Shown here one piece after another: positions 1 to 6,286 of a stretch of DNA of 25,906 bases. Origin of the DNA: a virus; the IMG/VR virus record IMGVR_UViG_3300048921_000058, positions 1 through 25,906 of that record; one strand, given 5' to 3'. The notes below the pieces were generated by a model. It saw only the letters and a list, made by a program, of their open reading frames with translations, ran no database searches and was not told the DNA's origin. The number at the start of each line of letters is the position of its first letter. Position 1 is the stretch's first letter. A program made the translations under genes and the position numbers.

Positions 1-523
1 CTGTGATGGTGGTAGTACCCCGATCCACGCCGACGGTGCTTCCATCAGGAAGCACGGGTTCCATGCTGTTACCAGAAACCGTAACGCAAACGGCCTCAGA
101 TGGCTGTACACCCTGGCGGCGTAGAGTCATTTTCCCGAACCGAAGCTTCTGCCTTGGCGATTCGTGAACTGCCGTAATTCCAGCGCCTGCTGATAACTCG
201 ACTTCCTTGAGAAACGGCACATAGACCTCGTCATCATCCAGCGGGGTCTCATCGTCCCATACGTCGAAAGACCCGATTAACACGGCGTTTGATTCGACTG
301 TAGAAGGGCGCTGATTGCCTTCCGGCGAACCAGTCCCTTCTGAAAGCCACACGGGGTCTACGCCGCATATCTGAGCCAGCCTTATCAGGTGTCCAGAGGT
401 GCGAGTAAGCCCTCGCTCTATCTCCGAGATGGACGCCTGTTTTATGCCTGCGCGATCAGCGAGTTCAACCTGGGTGAGCCCAGCGCCTTTTCGTGCTTGT
501 TTCAATCTGTCTTTGAGTTCCAT
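1..523 (-). CDS. CI-like phage repressor, S24/LexA family (partial at left edge)
   Basis: This is the lysogeny repressor: it binds operators next to its own gene, silences the early lytic promoter and is expected to cleave itself during the SOS response. Translated on the - strand from the ATG at 523-521, the 174 visible residues show an N-terminal helix-turn-helix (about residues 16-38, LTQVELADRAGIKQASISEI), a linker, and the start of an S24 peptidase domain. The domain has a likely autocleavage site in the SAGAG stretch near residues 111-115 and the nucleophile Ser153 in SGNSMEP. The catalytic lysine and the C-terminus lie beyond the window edge. No good Shine-Dalgarno precedes the ATG, and the best -10 sits only about 10 bases upstream, so the message may be nearly leaderless, as for lambda cI from PRM. 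It diverges from the Cro-like gene across 90 bases. Confidence 0.93.
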   Translation of the reverse strand, partial: MELKDRLKQARKGAGLTQVELADRAGIKQASISEIERGLTRTSGHLIRLAQICGVDPVWLSEGTGSPEGNQRPSTVESNAVLIGSFDVWDDETPLDDDEVYVPFLKEVELSAGAGITAVHESPRQKLRFGKMTLRRQGVQPSEAVCVTVSGNSMEPVLPDGSTVGVDRGTTTIT

Positions 524-532
524 GCCCGCCAA

Positions 533-559
533 TTTATAGGCCAACCTTTGCAGTTGCAA
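533..559 (-). promoter_or_regulatory. Repressor maintenance promoter PRM (predicted, weak)
   Basis: Read on the - strand, TATAAA (538-533) can serve as a -10, with TTGCAA (559-554) as a -35 at a short 15-base spacing. A poor spacing fits a promoter that needs activation by bound repressor. The expected start falls within a few bases of the repressor ATG at 523. Confidence 0.4.
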
Positions 560-582
560 AAAGGTATCCCTTTCCATAAAAT
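554..582 (+). promoter_or_regulatory. Early rightward promoter PR (predicted)
   Basis: A -35 of TTGCAA (554-559) and a -10 of TAAAAT (577-582) are separated by 17 bases. The predicted start is near 589, about 25 bases before the ATG of the Cro-like gene. Both operators overlap this promoter. It would drive the early operon from 614 to at least 6091. Confidence 0.65.
560..573. promoter_or_regulatory. Repressor operator half-site pair 1 (AAAGG-TATC-CCTTT)
   Basis: Palindrome with AAAGG and CCTTT arms around four bases, matched by a second copy 23 bases downstream. It overlaps the spacer of the predicted rightward promoter, so a bound repressor would block polymerase. Repeated dyads between divergent repressor and Cro genes are the usual CI/Cro operators. 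A related, looser dyad (TTTGCA-GT-TGCAAA, 547-560) lies immediately to the left and may be a third site. Confidence 0.8.
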
Positions 583-598
583 AAAGGCATCCCTTTAT
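581..598. promoter_or_regulatory. Repressor operator half-site pair 2 (ATAAAGG-CATC-CCTTTAT)
   Basis: Second copy of the dyad, here with seven-base arms, making it the most symmetric of the set. It covers the end of the predicted -10 and the expected start of the early rightward transcript. The distance of 23 bases, about two helical turns, puts both sites on the same DNA face, which favours cooperative binding. Confidence 0.8.
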
Positions 599-613
599 AT
601 GGGCGGAGATTCG

Positions 614-835
614 ATGAACAACACTTTCAAAAAACTTGTAGAGCACTTCGGCTCCCAAGCAGCAACCGCAGCCGCCCTTGATGTGAAACAGGGGACTGTA
701 AGCGGCTGGGTCAGGGGGCTTCACGGCTGTTCCGCCGAGGCCGCCTTGAAGGCGGAGATCGTGACGAAAGGAAAATTTCTTGCGCGTGATCTGCGACCAG
801 GACTGCCAGAGAACGCTTCCCGACTGTTGAGCTGA
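614..835 (+). CDS. Cro/YdaS-like DNA-binding regulator
   Basis: A 73-residue helix-turn-helix protein that resembles YdaS/Cro-type regulators of lambdoid prophages. The motif EHFGSQAATAAALDVKQGTVSGW (residues 10-32) is a compact helix-turn-helix, and ARDLRPGL near the C-terminus is typical of the YdaS group. Such proteins bind the same operators as CI and switch the phage to lytic growth. The ATG at 614 is preferred because GGAG (605-608) lies five bases upstream and the start sits just downstream of the predicted PR. An upstream in-frame extension would run through the operators and the antisense of the repressor, so it is rejected. It is the first gene of the early operon. Repressor-versus-activator function is inferred from position. 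Confidence 0.85.
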   Translation: MNNTFKKLVEHFGSQAATAAALDVKQGTVSGWVRGLHGCSAEAALKAEIVTKGKFLARDLRPGLPENASRLLS

Positions 836-910
836 TTATCCAGCAGCTTGGCTTGCGCTGGCAGTGCTTCGGAAATGCTGGAAATCCATACAGTAAAAAA
901 TCGCAGACGA

Positions 911-936
911 AAAAAAGCCGGTGGCTAGACCGGCTT
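911..936 (-). terminator. Hairpin with A-run on its left; terminator for leftward transcription
   Basis: AAGCCGGT (915-922), a six-base loop and ACCGGCTT (929-936) form a perfect 8-bp stem. The run of A at 910-916 becomes a U-tract on the - strand, so it reads as an intrinsic terminator for leftward transcripts. To the right only CTTCTTC follows, a weak tail. It may protect the early operon from antisense RNA or partly attenuate early transcription. The 129-base gap 836-964 shows no gene. Confidence 0.55.
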
Positions 937-964
937 CTTCAAACAACAAATTTCAGGGGCCAGT

Positions 965-1705
965 ATGAACACGAACGTCACCCCCGGCAATACCCCGAAT
1001 CCTGCGATACGTTTTGCTCAATCTCAAAACGTGTCGCGACACATGTCGTCGCGCGAGATCGCCGAACTGATCGGCAGCTCTCACGACAACGTGCTGAAAA
1101 CCATCCGTGCGTTGGTTGCGAAGGGTGTCGTTTCTTCAAACGACACCCCCTACGTGCACCCACAGAACGGGCAGGTTTACCGCGAGTTCCTGCTGTCACA
1201 GCGCGACACGTTGGTTGTTGTGTCCGGTTACAGCGTCGAGCTGCGTGCCCGGATCATTGATCGTTGGCAAGAGCTGGAAGCCCAAGCGGGCCAGTTCCAG
1301 ATCCCGGCCACCTACGCCGAGGCGCTGCAGGCTGCAGCTGATCAAGCGAAGGACAACCAAACCCTGCGCCTGGTCATACTCGATCAGGCGCCGAAGGTTG
1401 CGGCCATCAACCGTCTGGCAGCTGCGGGCGGCGCGATCTGCATCACCGACGCCGCGAAGCACTTGCAGCTGAAACCTTCGAAACTCTTCGCCTGGATGCA
1501 GCAGAACCGGTGGATCTTTCGCCGCCAAGGCTCCGGCCGCTGGACTGCCTACCAACCACGCATCACCTCCGGGCTCATGGTCCACAAAGTCACTGCTCTC
1601 AAGCCTGACTCAGAAACCGGTGCCGATCGTGCCGCTTTCGATCCTCTCGTTACCCCAAAGGGCCTTGCCCGTTTGGCCGAATTGAATATCGGAGCCTCGC
1701 TGTGA
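965..1705 (+). CDS. Rha-family regulator fused to KilAC (antirepressor-like) domain
   Basis: A 246-residue two-domain protein. Residues about 26-107 match the phage Rha family (MSSREIAELIGSSHDNVLKTIR, then YREFLLSQRDTLVVVSGYS and RARIIDRWQELE). Residues about 135-240 match the KilAC domain of phage antirepressors (LAAAGGAICITDAAKHLQL, LFAWMQQNRWIFRR). Proteins with this architecture are annotated as antirepressors or Rha regulators and bind DNA or the repressor to modulate the lysis-lysogeny choice. AGGGG (955-959) lies five bases before the ATG, and the gene ends in an overlap with the following GTG start, which supports translational coupling. The exact target of this protein cannot be read from the sequence. 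Confidence 0.88.
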   Translation: MNTNVTPGNTPNPAIRFAQSQNVSRHMSSREIAELIGSSHDNVLKTIRALVAKGVVSSNDTPYVHPQNGQVYREFLLSQRDTLVVVSGYSVELRARIIDRWQELEAQAGQFQIPATYAEALQAAADQAKDNQTLRLVILDQAPKVAAINRLAAAGGAICITDAAKHLQLKPSKLFAWMQQNRWIFRRQGSGRWTAYQPRITSGLMVHKVTALKPDSETGADRAAFDPLVTPKGLARLAELNIGASL

Positions 1706-2493
1706 GCGTTCAAGCAATGTCATGGGCGCTGTCTTTGCCCACGCAAGTTCTCAAGGATGCCAGTGCCCGGCACGTGCTGCTGTGCTTGGCCAACTATGCC
1801 GGATCGAATGGCGCTGGCGCGTTCCCGTCGGCTACCACCCTGGCTCAGGACACCGGCCTCTCCGAGCGCACCGTGCGCTACAAGCTGGATGACTTGGAAA
1901 ATTCCGGACTGATCCAGAAGGGCAACCAGGCGATCGCCGCTGTTCACATTGATCGCCACGACCGTCGCCCAGTCGTTTACGACCTTCAACTATCGCGGGG
2001 TGCAAATGCTGCACCCCGTACAGAACGGGGTGCAGATGAAGGCACGGGGTGCAATCCACAACAGAACGGGGTGCAACCTACGACAGAACGGGGTGCAGCG
2101 GCTGCACCCAATCCGTCACTTAACCATCAATTAACCGAAGAGCAGCTGCAGCAGCGCGAGATTGATGCCGCTCTTGCCGAACAGAACAGCGCCGCCATCG
2201 AGCCGCAGGATGATCGCCAACGCTTCGCCATGTTCGCCACCTGGGTCCCGAACGAGAAGGGGCTTTCGGATCAAATCGCCATCGCCGGGCTTCCTGCTGA
2301 CGCGGTTCCTGAAGCGGCGATTCGGGCGTTCATGGGGTTCTTCGTCGCCAAGCCAGCGACTGTTGATACCTCGGCCGGCTGGTGCTACCGGCTGGTTCAG
2401 TGGGTCAAGCGCGAACGCGTCAAGGCTTCGGGGCAAGGCAAGGCGCCTGACTTCGATAGCACCAGTTGGGCTGAAAACCTAGGAGACTTGTAA
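1702..2493 (+). CDS. O-like replication initiator: winged helix plus DnaT-like C-terminal domain
   Basis: A 263-residue protein expected to open the phage origin. The N-terminal part (about residues 14-95) is a winged-helix domain: FPSATTLAQDTGLSERTVRYKL is the recognition motif, and the VVYDLQL strand closes the wing. The C-terminal part (about 173-240, with GWCYRLVQWVKRE) resembles the DnaT/primosomal single-strand-binding domain found in many phage O-type proteins. The linker between them (about 99-137) is Ala/Gln/Gly-rich and encoded by iteron-like DNA repeats, the same arrangement as lambda ori inside gene O. The start is GTG at 1702, overlapping the previous stop, with GGAG (1691-1694) seven bases upstream. 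An ATG at 1717 is a possible alternative. Confidence 0.87.
   Translation: MSVQAMSWALSLPTQVLKDASARHVLLCLANYAGSNGAGAFPSATTLAQDTGLSERTVRYKLDDLENSGLIQKGNQAIAAVHIDRHDRRPVVYDLQLSRGANAAPRTERGADEGTGCNPQQNGVQPTTERGAAAAPNPSLNHQLTEEQLQQREIDAALAEQNSAAIEPQDDRQRFAMFATWVPNEKGLSDQIAIAGLPADAVPEAAIRAFMGFFVAKPATVDTSAGWCYRLVQWVKRERVKASGQGKAPDFDSTSWAENLGDL
1996..2109. repeat. Iteron-like array, candidate replication origin inside the O-like gene
   Basis: Five direct copies of CGGGGTGCA start at 1996, 2026, 2045, 2067 and 2089, the last four 19-22 bases apart (about two helical turns). Three of them share the longer CAGAACGGGGTGCA. Two inverted copies (TGCACCCCG at 2010-2018 and TGCACCC at 2103-2109) pair with neighbours. 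An A+T-richer stretch with two TTAACC copies follows at 2119-2136 and could be the unwinding element. Lambda-type phages place ori iterons inside gene O; the function here is inferred. Confidence 0.75.
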
Positions 2494-3269
2494 TGGGCGT
2501 TCCTGCGAAAAAAACGACCCTCAAAAGCGCCAATACGTTGCTGAAGACCATGGGCAACCTGCCGCCGGTTATCCCATCCGTCCCAACCCAGTTGCCTCCC
2601 GGCACCACCGAAGTCGTCAATGCTCTGTTCAAGGAGTTGAAGGCCATCTTTCCAGCATGGCGCCAGGCTTGGCCAGACGATGAGACCCTGGACGCCGCGA
2701 AGCGCAGCTGGATCAAGGCTTTCATGGCCGAGGGAATCAATCGGCTCGAGCAGATCCGGTATGGCATCCAAAACTGCCGAAAGCTCGGCGGAGATTTTGC
2801 GCCGAGCGTTGGCAAATTCATCAAGTGGTGTCAGCCAACTCCAGAAATGTTGGGTATTCCCACCCACGATAGGGCGTTTCGTGAGGCGCTGGAGAACTCA
2901 CATCCGAGTCGGGCGGATTCGCGTACTTGGTCACACCCGGCGGTTCGGCACGCCGCGCTGCAGTGCGAGCTTCACAACCTCGCGGACCAGGCCTCTGAGA
3001 AGGCGAGCGAAATCTTCGACCGAGCCTACGACATCACCATTCGCATGCTGGTGCAGGGTCAAGATCTCGACGACATCGCGATCGGTATCGGCCACGACAG
3101 CCAGAAATCTGAGATGGAGTACGCGGTGGAAGAGGGAGAGCGCTTCGTTCACGCAACGATCAGTCGTCAAGGAGTTTCGACCGATGGCAAGACCGCGCGT
3201 GAGCAGCTGCTGCGCCGGTTTGGCCTCACGCCATCTCCGCGCGTTGTTGGAGGTGCCCAGCATGGCTGA
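2493..3269 (+). CDS. P-like replication protein (helicase loader)
   Basis: A 258-residue protein that resembles lambda gpP: an N-terminal linker, then a segment of about residues 42-115 (FKELKAIFPAWRQAWPD, GINRLEQIRYGIQNCRKLG, FAPSVGKFIKWCQP) characteristic of the family. gpP proteins bind the O initiator at ori and deliver the host DnaB helicase. The ATG at 2493 overlaps the TAA of the O-like gene (TAATG) and AGGAG (2481-2485) lies seven bases upstream, so the two are translated as a pair. The C-terminal half is charged and helical and less recognisable. Placement after an O-like gene is the strongest support. Confidence 0.83.
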   Translation: MGVPAKKTTLKSANTLLKTMGNLPPVIPSVPTQLPPGTTEVVNALFKELKAIFPAWRQAWPDDETLDAAKRSWIKAFMAEGINRLEQIRYGIQNCRKLGGDFAPSVGKFIKWCQPTPEMLGIPTHDRAFREALENSHPSRADSRTWSHPAVRHAALQCELHNLADQASEKASEIFDRAYDITIRMLVQGQDLDDIAIGIGHDSQKSEMEYAVEEGERFVHATISRQGVSTDGKTAREQLLRRFGLTPSPRVVGGAQHG

Positions 3270-3471
3270 TCGCCGCCTGGCTGTTCCTGAGATCGAGACC
3301 TACCGCTGGGCCGTGTTCTGCTGCTCTTTCAAGGTTGATTTGAGCTCGCCCCCTGATCACGCGTTGGCTCTGTTCGCCGATGAGGCGATGGCCAAGCGTT
3401 ATGGGGCCTGGATGTGGCCGGGCACCTACGAAGTCGTCGACGTCGTCACGGGGAAGCCGGCATGCGCGTGA
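3262..3471 (+). CDS. Small hypothetical early phage protein
   Basis: 69 residues starting MADRRLAVPEIETYRWAVF, with no domain I recognise. It contains several Trp/Tyr and a CCSFK motif, and no membrane segment or signal peptide. The ATG at 3262 overlaps the end of the P-like gene by eight bases and has GGAGG (3249-3253) upstream, while its own end overlaps the next gene by ten bases. This packing inside the replication operon argues that it is real. Its middle reads like a small substrate-processing or phage-specific regulator, but no function can be assigned. Confidence 0.65.
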   Translation: MADRRLAVPEIETYRWAVFCCSFKVDLSSPPDHALALFADEAMAKRYGAWMWPGTYEVVDVVTGKPACA

Positions 3472-3764
3472 GTTCGAGAAAGCTCCGCGCCTCGGCCAAT
3501 GGCCAAGAGTGCACCGTCCGGATGCCGGGCATCTGCAATTACAACCCAGAAACCACCGTCCTTGCACATCTGCCATGCGGGCAGAAGGGCATGGGCATGA
3601 AGGGCTTCGACACCGTCGCGGTTTACGCCTGCAGCGCTTGCCATGACGTCATCGACGGCCGCGCCGCCGGCGACATCGACTGGCAGGACATGCCGCGCGC
3701 CATTGCCGAAAACCACGAAGGCCTGATCCGGGCCGGAATTCTCACCGTAAAGGGGGCTGCATGA
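3462..3764 (+). CDS. YbcO/DUF1364-like putative nuclease
   Basis: A 100-residue protein with the pattern of the prophage YbcO family: C17-TVRMPGIC25-NYNPETTVLAH36, then GMGMKG and ACSACHD with Cys57, Cys60 and His61. The cysteines and histidines look like a zinc site and the family is annotated as a putative nuclease in lambdoid nin regions. It sits next to RusA, as in DLP12-type prophages. The ATG at 3462 overlaps the previous stop by ten bases; a GTG at 3468 is possible, but the ATG is the simpler choice. Enzymatic activity is inferred from the family and no substrate is known. Confidence 0.8.
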   Translation: MRVSSRKLRASANGQECTVRMPGICNYNPETTVLAHLPCGQKGMGMKGFDTVAVYACSACHDVIDGRAAGDIDWQDMPRAIAENHEGLIRAGILTVKGAA

Positions 3765-4138
3765 TCGACATGACGCTGCCGTGGCCGCCAAAGGAGTTGA
3801 GTCCGAATGCGCGCGTGCACTGGCGGCAAAAACACAAACACGCGAAGGCGTACCGCCGCACCTGCGGTCTGATCGCGCTGGCGCTGGATGCACCGCGTCT
3901 CAGCGGCAAGAAGTACTTCTGGATCACGTTCTGCCCGCCGAATCGCCGCTCTTACGACGATGACAACCTGGTGGCGCGTTTCAAGTCCGGCCGGGACGGC
4001 ATTGCCGATGGCCTGGGCATCGACGACAAGAACTTCGTCACGACGATCAACATCGGCAAGCCGGTGCCGGGCGGCGCGGTGCGTGTGCACATCCGGGATT
4101 ATCCAATCGACGCCGAACCGGCAGCGGTGGGTCAATGA
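3761..4138 (+). CDS. rusA: RusA-family Holliday junction resolvase
   Basis: A 125-residue endonuclease of the RusA family that cuts four-way junctions formed during phage recombination and replication. The N-terminus has the typical LPWPPKELSPNARVHW motif, and the active-site region RRSYDDDNLVARFKSG gives Asp66 and Asp68 of the D-x-D-N motif. Asp88/Asp89 in GIDD supply the third acidic residue. Length is normal for the family (about 120). The ATG at 3761 overlaps the stop of the YbcO-like gene (ATGA), with AAGGGGG upstream, and its stop overlaps the recombinase start in the same way. Confidence 0.92.
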   Translation: MIDMTLPWPPKELSPNARVHWRQKHKHAKAYRRTCGLIALALDAPRLSGKKYFWITFCPPNRRSYDDDNLVARFKSGRDGIADGLGIDDKNFVTTINIGKPVPGGAVRVHIRDYPIDAEPAAVGQ

Positions 4139-5415
4139 CTACTGCGGCAGTGAAAATCACCCAGGCCGAAATCAAGCGGCAGGCCGCCGGCACCGCGCAG
4201 GATCTACGCGACCTTGAGAACAAAGGCCTTTACCTGCGCTTCAACAAGGCGCGAACCGGCGGTTCATGGTTCCTGGTGTTGAAAGGGGAGTGGAACCACA
4301 TCGGCACTTACCCTGAGCTTGTTCATACCCAGGTGGTCGCTGCGCTCCCTGCGATTCGTCTGCGTCTGGCAGCTGGCGAAGGCGCAAGCCTGTCCAAGTG
4401 GAACAACGTCGGCGAGCTGCTGGACTGGTTCGCTGATCGCATGTCGCGCGATCGCAACCTGTCGATCAAGCGCAAGAACACTGGTGCATCGATCATCAAG
4501 TGCCACCTGAAACCGCGGCTCGGTGAGCTGCCACTGATCGCCATCGACAAGGCTTCGCTCGACACCTTGCTGATGTGGCCGCTACAGGAGACGGTTTCCA
4601 TCGACTACGTGCGTTCGGCATTCCAGCTGCTGGCCCTGGCATTCCGGCAAGCGGCCAAGCTGGGGATGATTACGTCCAACCCGATGGCGGCGATCCGCTT
4701 CAACGACTTCTCAAAGGCAAAGGTTGGCATCAAACCGTCCAGGCTACGCGGCGTTCAGTTGGAAGGCCTGCTCGGGCAACTGGCCGAGGTCATGACCACA
4801 GCGCCGCTGGATTCGATGCTCGCGCTGATGATGCTTTGCCACGGCACGCGGATCGGCGAAACCCGAATGGCGCGCTGGTCGCACATCAGCCTGGCCGAGC
4901 GCGAGTGGTTCATCCCAGCCGAGAACACGAAAACCGGCGTCGAGCATCACCTGCCCCTGACCGAGCAAGTGTGCACGCTGCTGACCCGGTACCGCGAAGG
5001 CCAGTTCGTCCGGGGCTATGAGGGCCAGTGCCTGTTCCCGGCGCGCAACGGCAAGGCACTGGGCGAGGCTCAAGGTTGCGCTGTGTTCCGGCGGCTGGGG
5101 CAGGGCGAGTGGACCAGTCACGATTTGCGCAAGGTGGCGCGCACGGGCTGGGCAGATCTCGGCATCGACCACCTGATTGGCGAGCTGCTGATCAACCACG
5201 CGATGGGCCACAACGTGAAGGTTTACATCCAGTCGGACGTGATGAGCCGCAAGCGTGATGCCCTCGAGCAGTGGCACGCACATCTAGATCAGAAAGGCTT
5301 TGCAGCGATTCACGGATTGACCGGCTTTAGATTTGAAGATTCTGGTAATTCGCTGCAAGCCACAGACCACAAGGCCTGCAAGGCCATTGAAGAAACAACC
5401 ATAGGCGAGGTTTAA
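4135..5415 (+). CDS. Tyrosine site-specific recombinase (integrase family)
   Basis: A 426-residue tyrosine recombinase. The N-terminal 85 residues resemble the DUF4102-like arm-binding domain of P4-type integrases (LENKGLYLRFNKARTGGSWFLV). Residues about 90-195 are the core-binding domain and about 205-385 the catalytic domain. The active-site set is visible: Arg239 in HGTRIGE, Lys266 in NTKTG, His329 and Arg332 in HDLR, His355 in INHAMG, and the nucleophile Tyr364 in VYIQSD. It starts at an ATG overlapping the rusA stop, so it is co-translated with early lytic genes rather than having its own promoter. No attP-like gap or excisionase adjoins it. It may be the phage integrase or a second recombinase with another role, such as resolving replicated DNA. 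Confidence 0.9.
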   Translation: MTTAAVKITQAEIKRQAAGTAQDLRDLENKGLYLRFNKARTGGSWFLVLKGEWNHIGTYPELVHTQVVAALPAIRLRLAAGEGASLSKWNNVGELLDWFADRMSRDRNLSIKRKNTGASIIKCHLKPRLGELPLIAIDKASLDTLLMWPLQETVSIDYVRSAFQLLALAFRQAAKLGMITSNPMAAIRFNDFSKAKVGIKPSRLRGVQLEGLLGQLAEVMTTAPLDSMLALMMLCHGTRIGETRMARWSHISLAEREWFIPAENTKTGVEHHLPLTEQVCTLLTRYREGQFVRGYEGQCLFPARNGKALGEAQGCAVFRRLGQGEWTSHDLRKVARTGWADLGIDHLIGELLINHAMGHNVKVYIQSDVMSRKRDALEQWHAHLDQKGFAAIHGLTGFRFEDSGNSLQATDHKACKAIEETTIGEV

Positions 5416-5417
5416 AA

Positions 5418-5735
5418 ATGGATAAAAAGCAGTATGGCCCCGCCTTTGTGCGCCGCCAGATCCCGCTCACCGACTGCCCGTCCTGTGCCGGGAAAGGGAT
5501 GATCCAGGGCGTGTTTCATCAGCTCGACTGCATCGGTTGTCACGCTTCCGGCCTGGTGCACGCCGAAACGCTGGAACCGCTGCCGGTCGACGAACTGATC
5601 GTTCAGCTCGGCATGCTGATCCGCCAGGGTGGTCGCCCTGCGATCCTTCCGCCAGGTGCGCCGACGTCGATGGCAGACCTGTACCAGCAAACCAATACTC
5701 GCGGGCCGGGTGGCTCGTCTTACAAGGGGGATTGA
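5418..5735 (+). CDS. Small CxxC zinc-finger-like phage protein
   Basis: 105 residues with two DnaJ-type half motifs: Cys20-Pro-Ser-Cys23-AGKG and Cys38-Ile-Gly-Cys41-HASG. Together these form a plausible single zinc-binding site, followed by an acidic linker (AETLEPLPVDELIVQLG) and a flexible Gly/Pro-rich tail. The start ATG follows the recombinase stop by two bases, with GGCGAGG upstream. Immediately before a Q-like antiterminator, such zinc-finger proteins are common in Pseudomonas lambdoid prophages, but their role is not established. An accessory transcription or nucleic-acid-binding function is only an inference. Confidence 0.72.
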   Translation: MDKKQYGPAFVRRQIPLTDCPSCAGKGMIQGVFHQLDCIGCHASGLVHAETLEPLPVDELIVQLGMLIRQGGRPAILPPGAPTSMADLYQQTNTRGPGGSSYKGD

Positions 5736-5737
5736 GC

Positions 5738-6091
5738 ATGGCCTTCACTCCAACATTTAAAGAACGCACCGCCGAGGATCTGCTGGAGCATTGGGGCCGG
5801 TGGGTCGTGCTGGGCTCCGGCGTGTCCTGCTGCGCATCCCGCGAGAACACAATCCTGTCGCCGATGATCACCGATGACGACGCGCTGATGATTGATGGCC
5901 TGATGGGCCGCCTGCTGAAGCGTTACCCGGAGTGCGGCCAGGTGCTGATGCGCTACTACACCAGCCGGGATACGTCGCTGATGGAAGTCGGCAAGAAGAT
6001 GAAGTTCGGCGAGGAGAAGACTCGGCAGCTCTGGAAGGCCGGCGTGGCCTGGATTGATGGCGCGCTCGACATTCGGCGTCAGGCCGCTTGA
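5738..6091 (+). CDS. Q-like late antiterminator
   Basis: A 117-residue protein that resembles phage antitermination proteins of the Q/DUF1133-like group. It contains LLEHWGRWV, SPMITDDDALMIDGLM and LMEVGKKMKFGEEKTRQLWKAGVAWIDGAL (residues 81-110), the last being a helix-turn-helix of sigma-region-4 type. Q proteins load on RNA polymerase paused at the late promoter and make it ignore terminators. Its placement at the end of the early operon, with a consensus -35 overlapping its stop codon and a terminator about 50 bases further on, strongly supports the call. ATG at 5738 is preceded by AAGGGGG. Longer in-frame readings through the preceding gene are rejected. Confidence 0.82.
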   Translation: MAFTPTFKERTAEDLLEHWGRWVVLGSGVSCCASRENTILSPMITDDDALMIDGLMGRLLKRYPECGQVLMRYYTSRDTSLMEVGKKMKFGEEKTRQLWKAGVAWIDGALDIRRQAA

Positions 6092-6116
6092 CAGGCCCGG
6101 GGACTGACTATAGATT
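6088..6116 (+). promoter_or_regulatory. Late promoter pR' (predicted)
   Basis: A perfect -35 TTGACA (6088-6093) overlaps the stop codon of the Q-like gene. A -10 of TATAGA (6109-6114), or TAGATT (6111-6116) at the ideal 17-base spacing, follows. The predicted start near 6122 leaves a leader of about 25 bases before the first terminator hairpin. This matches the lambdoid late promoter that Q acts on. Confidence 0.75.
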
Positions 6117-6144
6117 TCAGTTACTTTGCGGTTTTTCCGCGTGC

Positions 6145-6171
6145 AAAGCCCGTCTCCGAGATGGGCTTTTT
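6145..6171 (+). terminator. Intrinsic terminator tR' in the late leader
   Basis: AAAGCCCGTCT and AGATGGGCTTT pair as an 11-bp stem with one G-U and a three-base loop (CCG), followed by a T-run (6167-6171). It lies immediately after the predicted late promoter, so late transcription should stop here unless Q is present. An upstream repeat CTTTGC (6124-6129) can pair with GCAAAG (6143-6148) and would compete with its left arm. Confidence 0.85.
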
Positions 6172-6286
6172 GCTTTCTGGAGATGATCAAAGCCCGGCGG
6201 AAACGTGCAGGGGTAACAGTCAGCGTGGGGACTGGAGGGAAACGCCACGACAGCAACCTGACAGGGTCGCCATCTCCATCCATTGA

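Noticed and set aside
389-613. Upstream in-frame extension of the Cro-like gene
   Set aside because: It would run through the operators and antisense to the repressor. The ATG at 614 has a proper ribosome-binding site and lies just after the predicted promoter.
853-1260. 135-residue + strand frame overlapping the Rha-KilAC gene
   Set aside because: It is out of frame with the conserved gene, covers the hairpin at 915-936, and its Arg/Cys/His-rich sequence has no recognisable pattern.
2010-2110. CRISPR-like array from the regular GGGGTGCA repeats
   Set aside because: Units are 8-14 bases with inverted copies and lie within a coding sequence for a replication protein. This fits origin iterons, not CRISPR.
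2680-3261. Long open frame inside the P-like gene leading into the small gene at 3262
   Set aside because: The portion before 3262 is an off-frame shadow of the P-like gene. Only the part from the ATG at 3262 has a ribosome-binding site and is kept.
5411-5420. attP core at the A-rich junction after the recombinase
   Set aside because: Only two bases separate the genes and there are no flanking arm repeats; the A-run is simply the next gene's start region.
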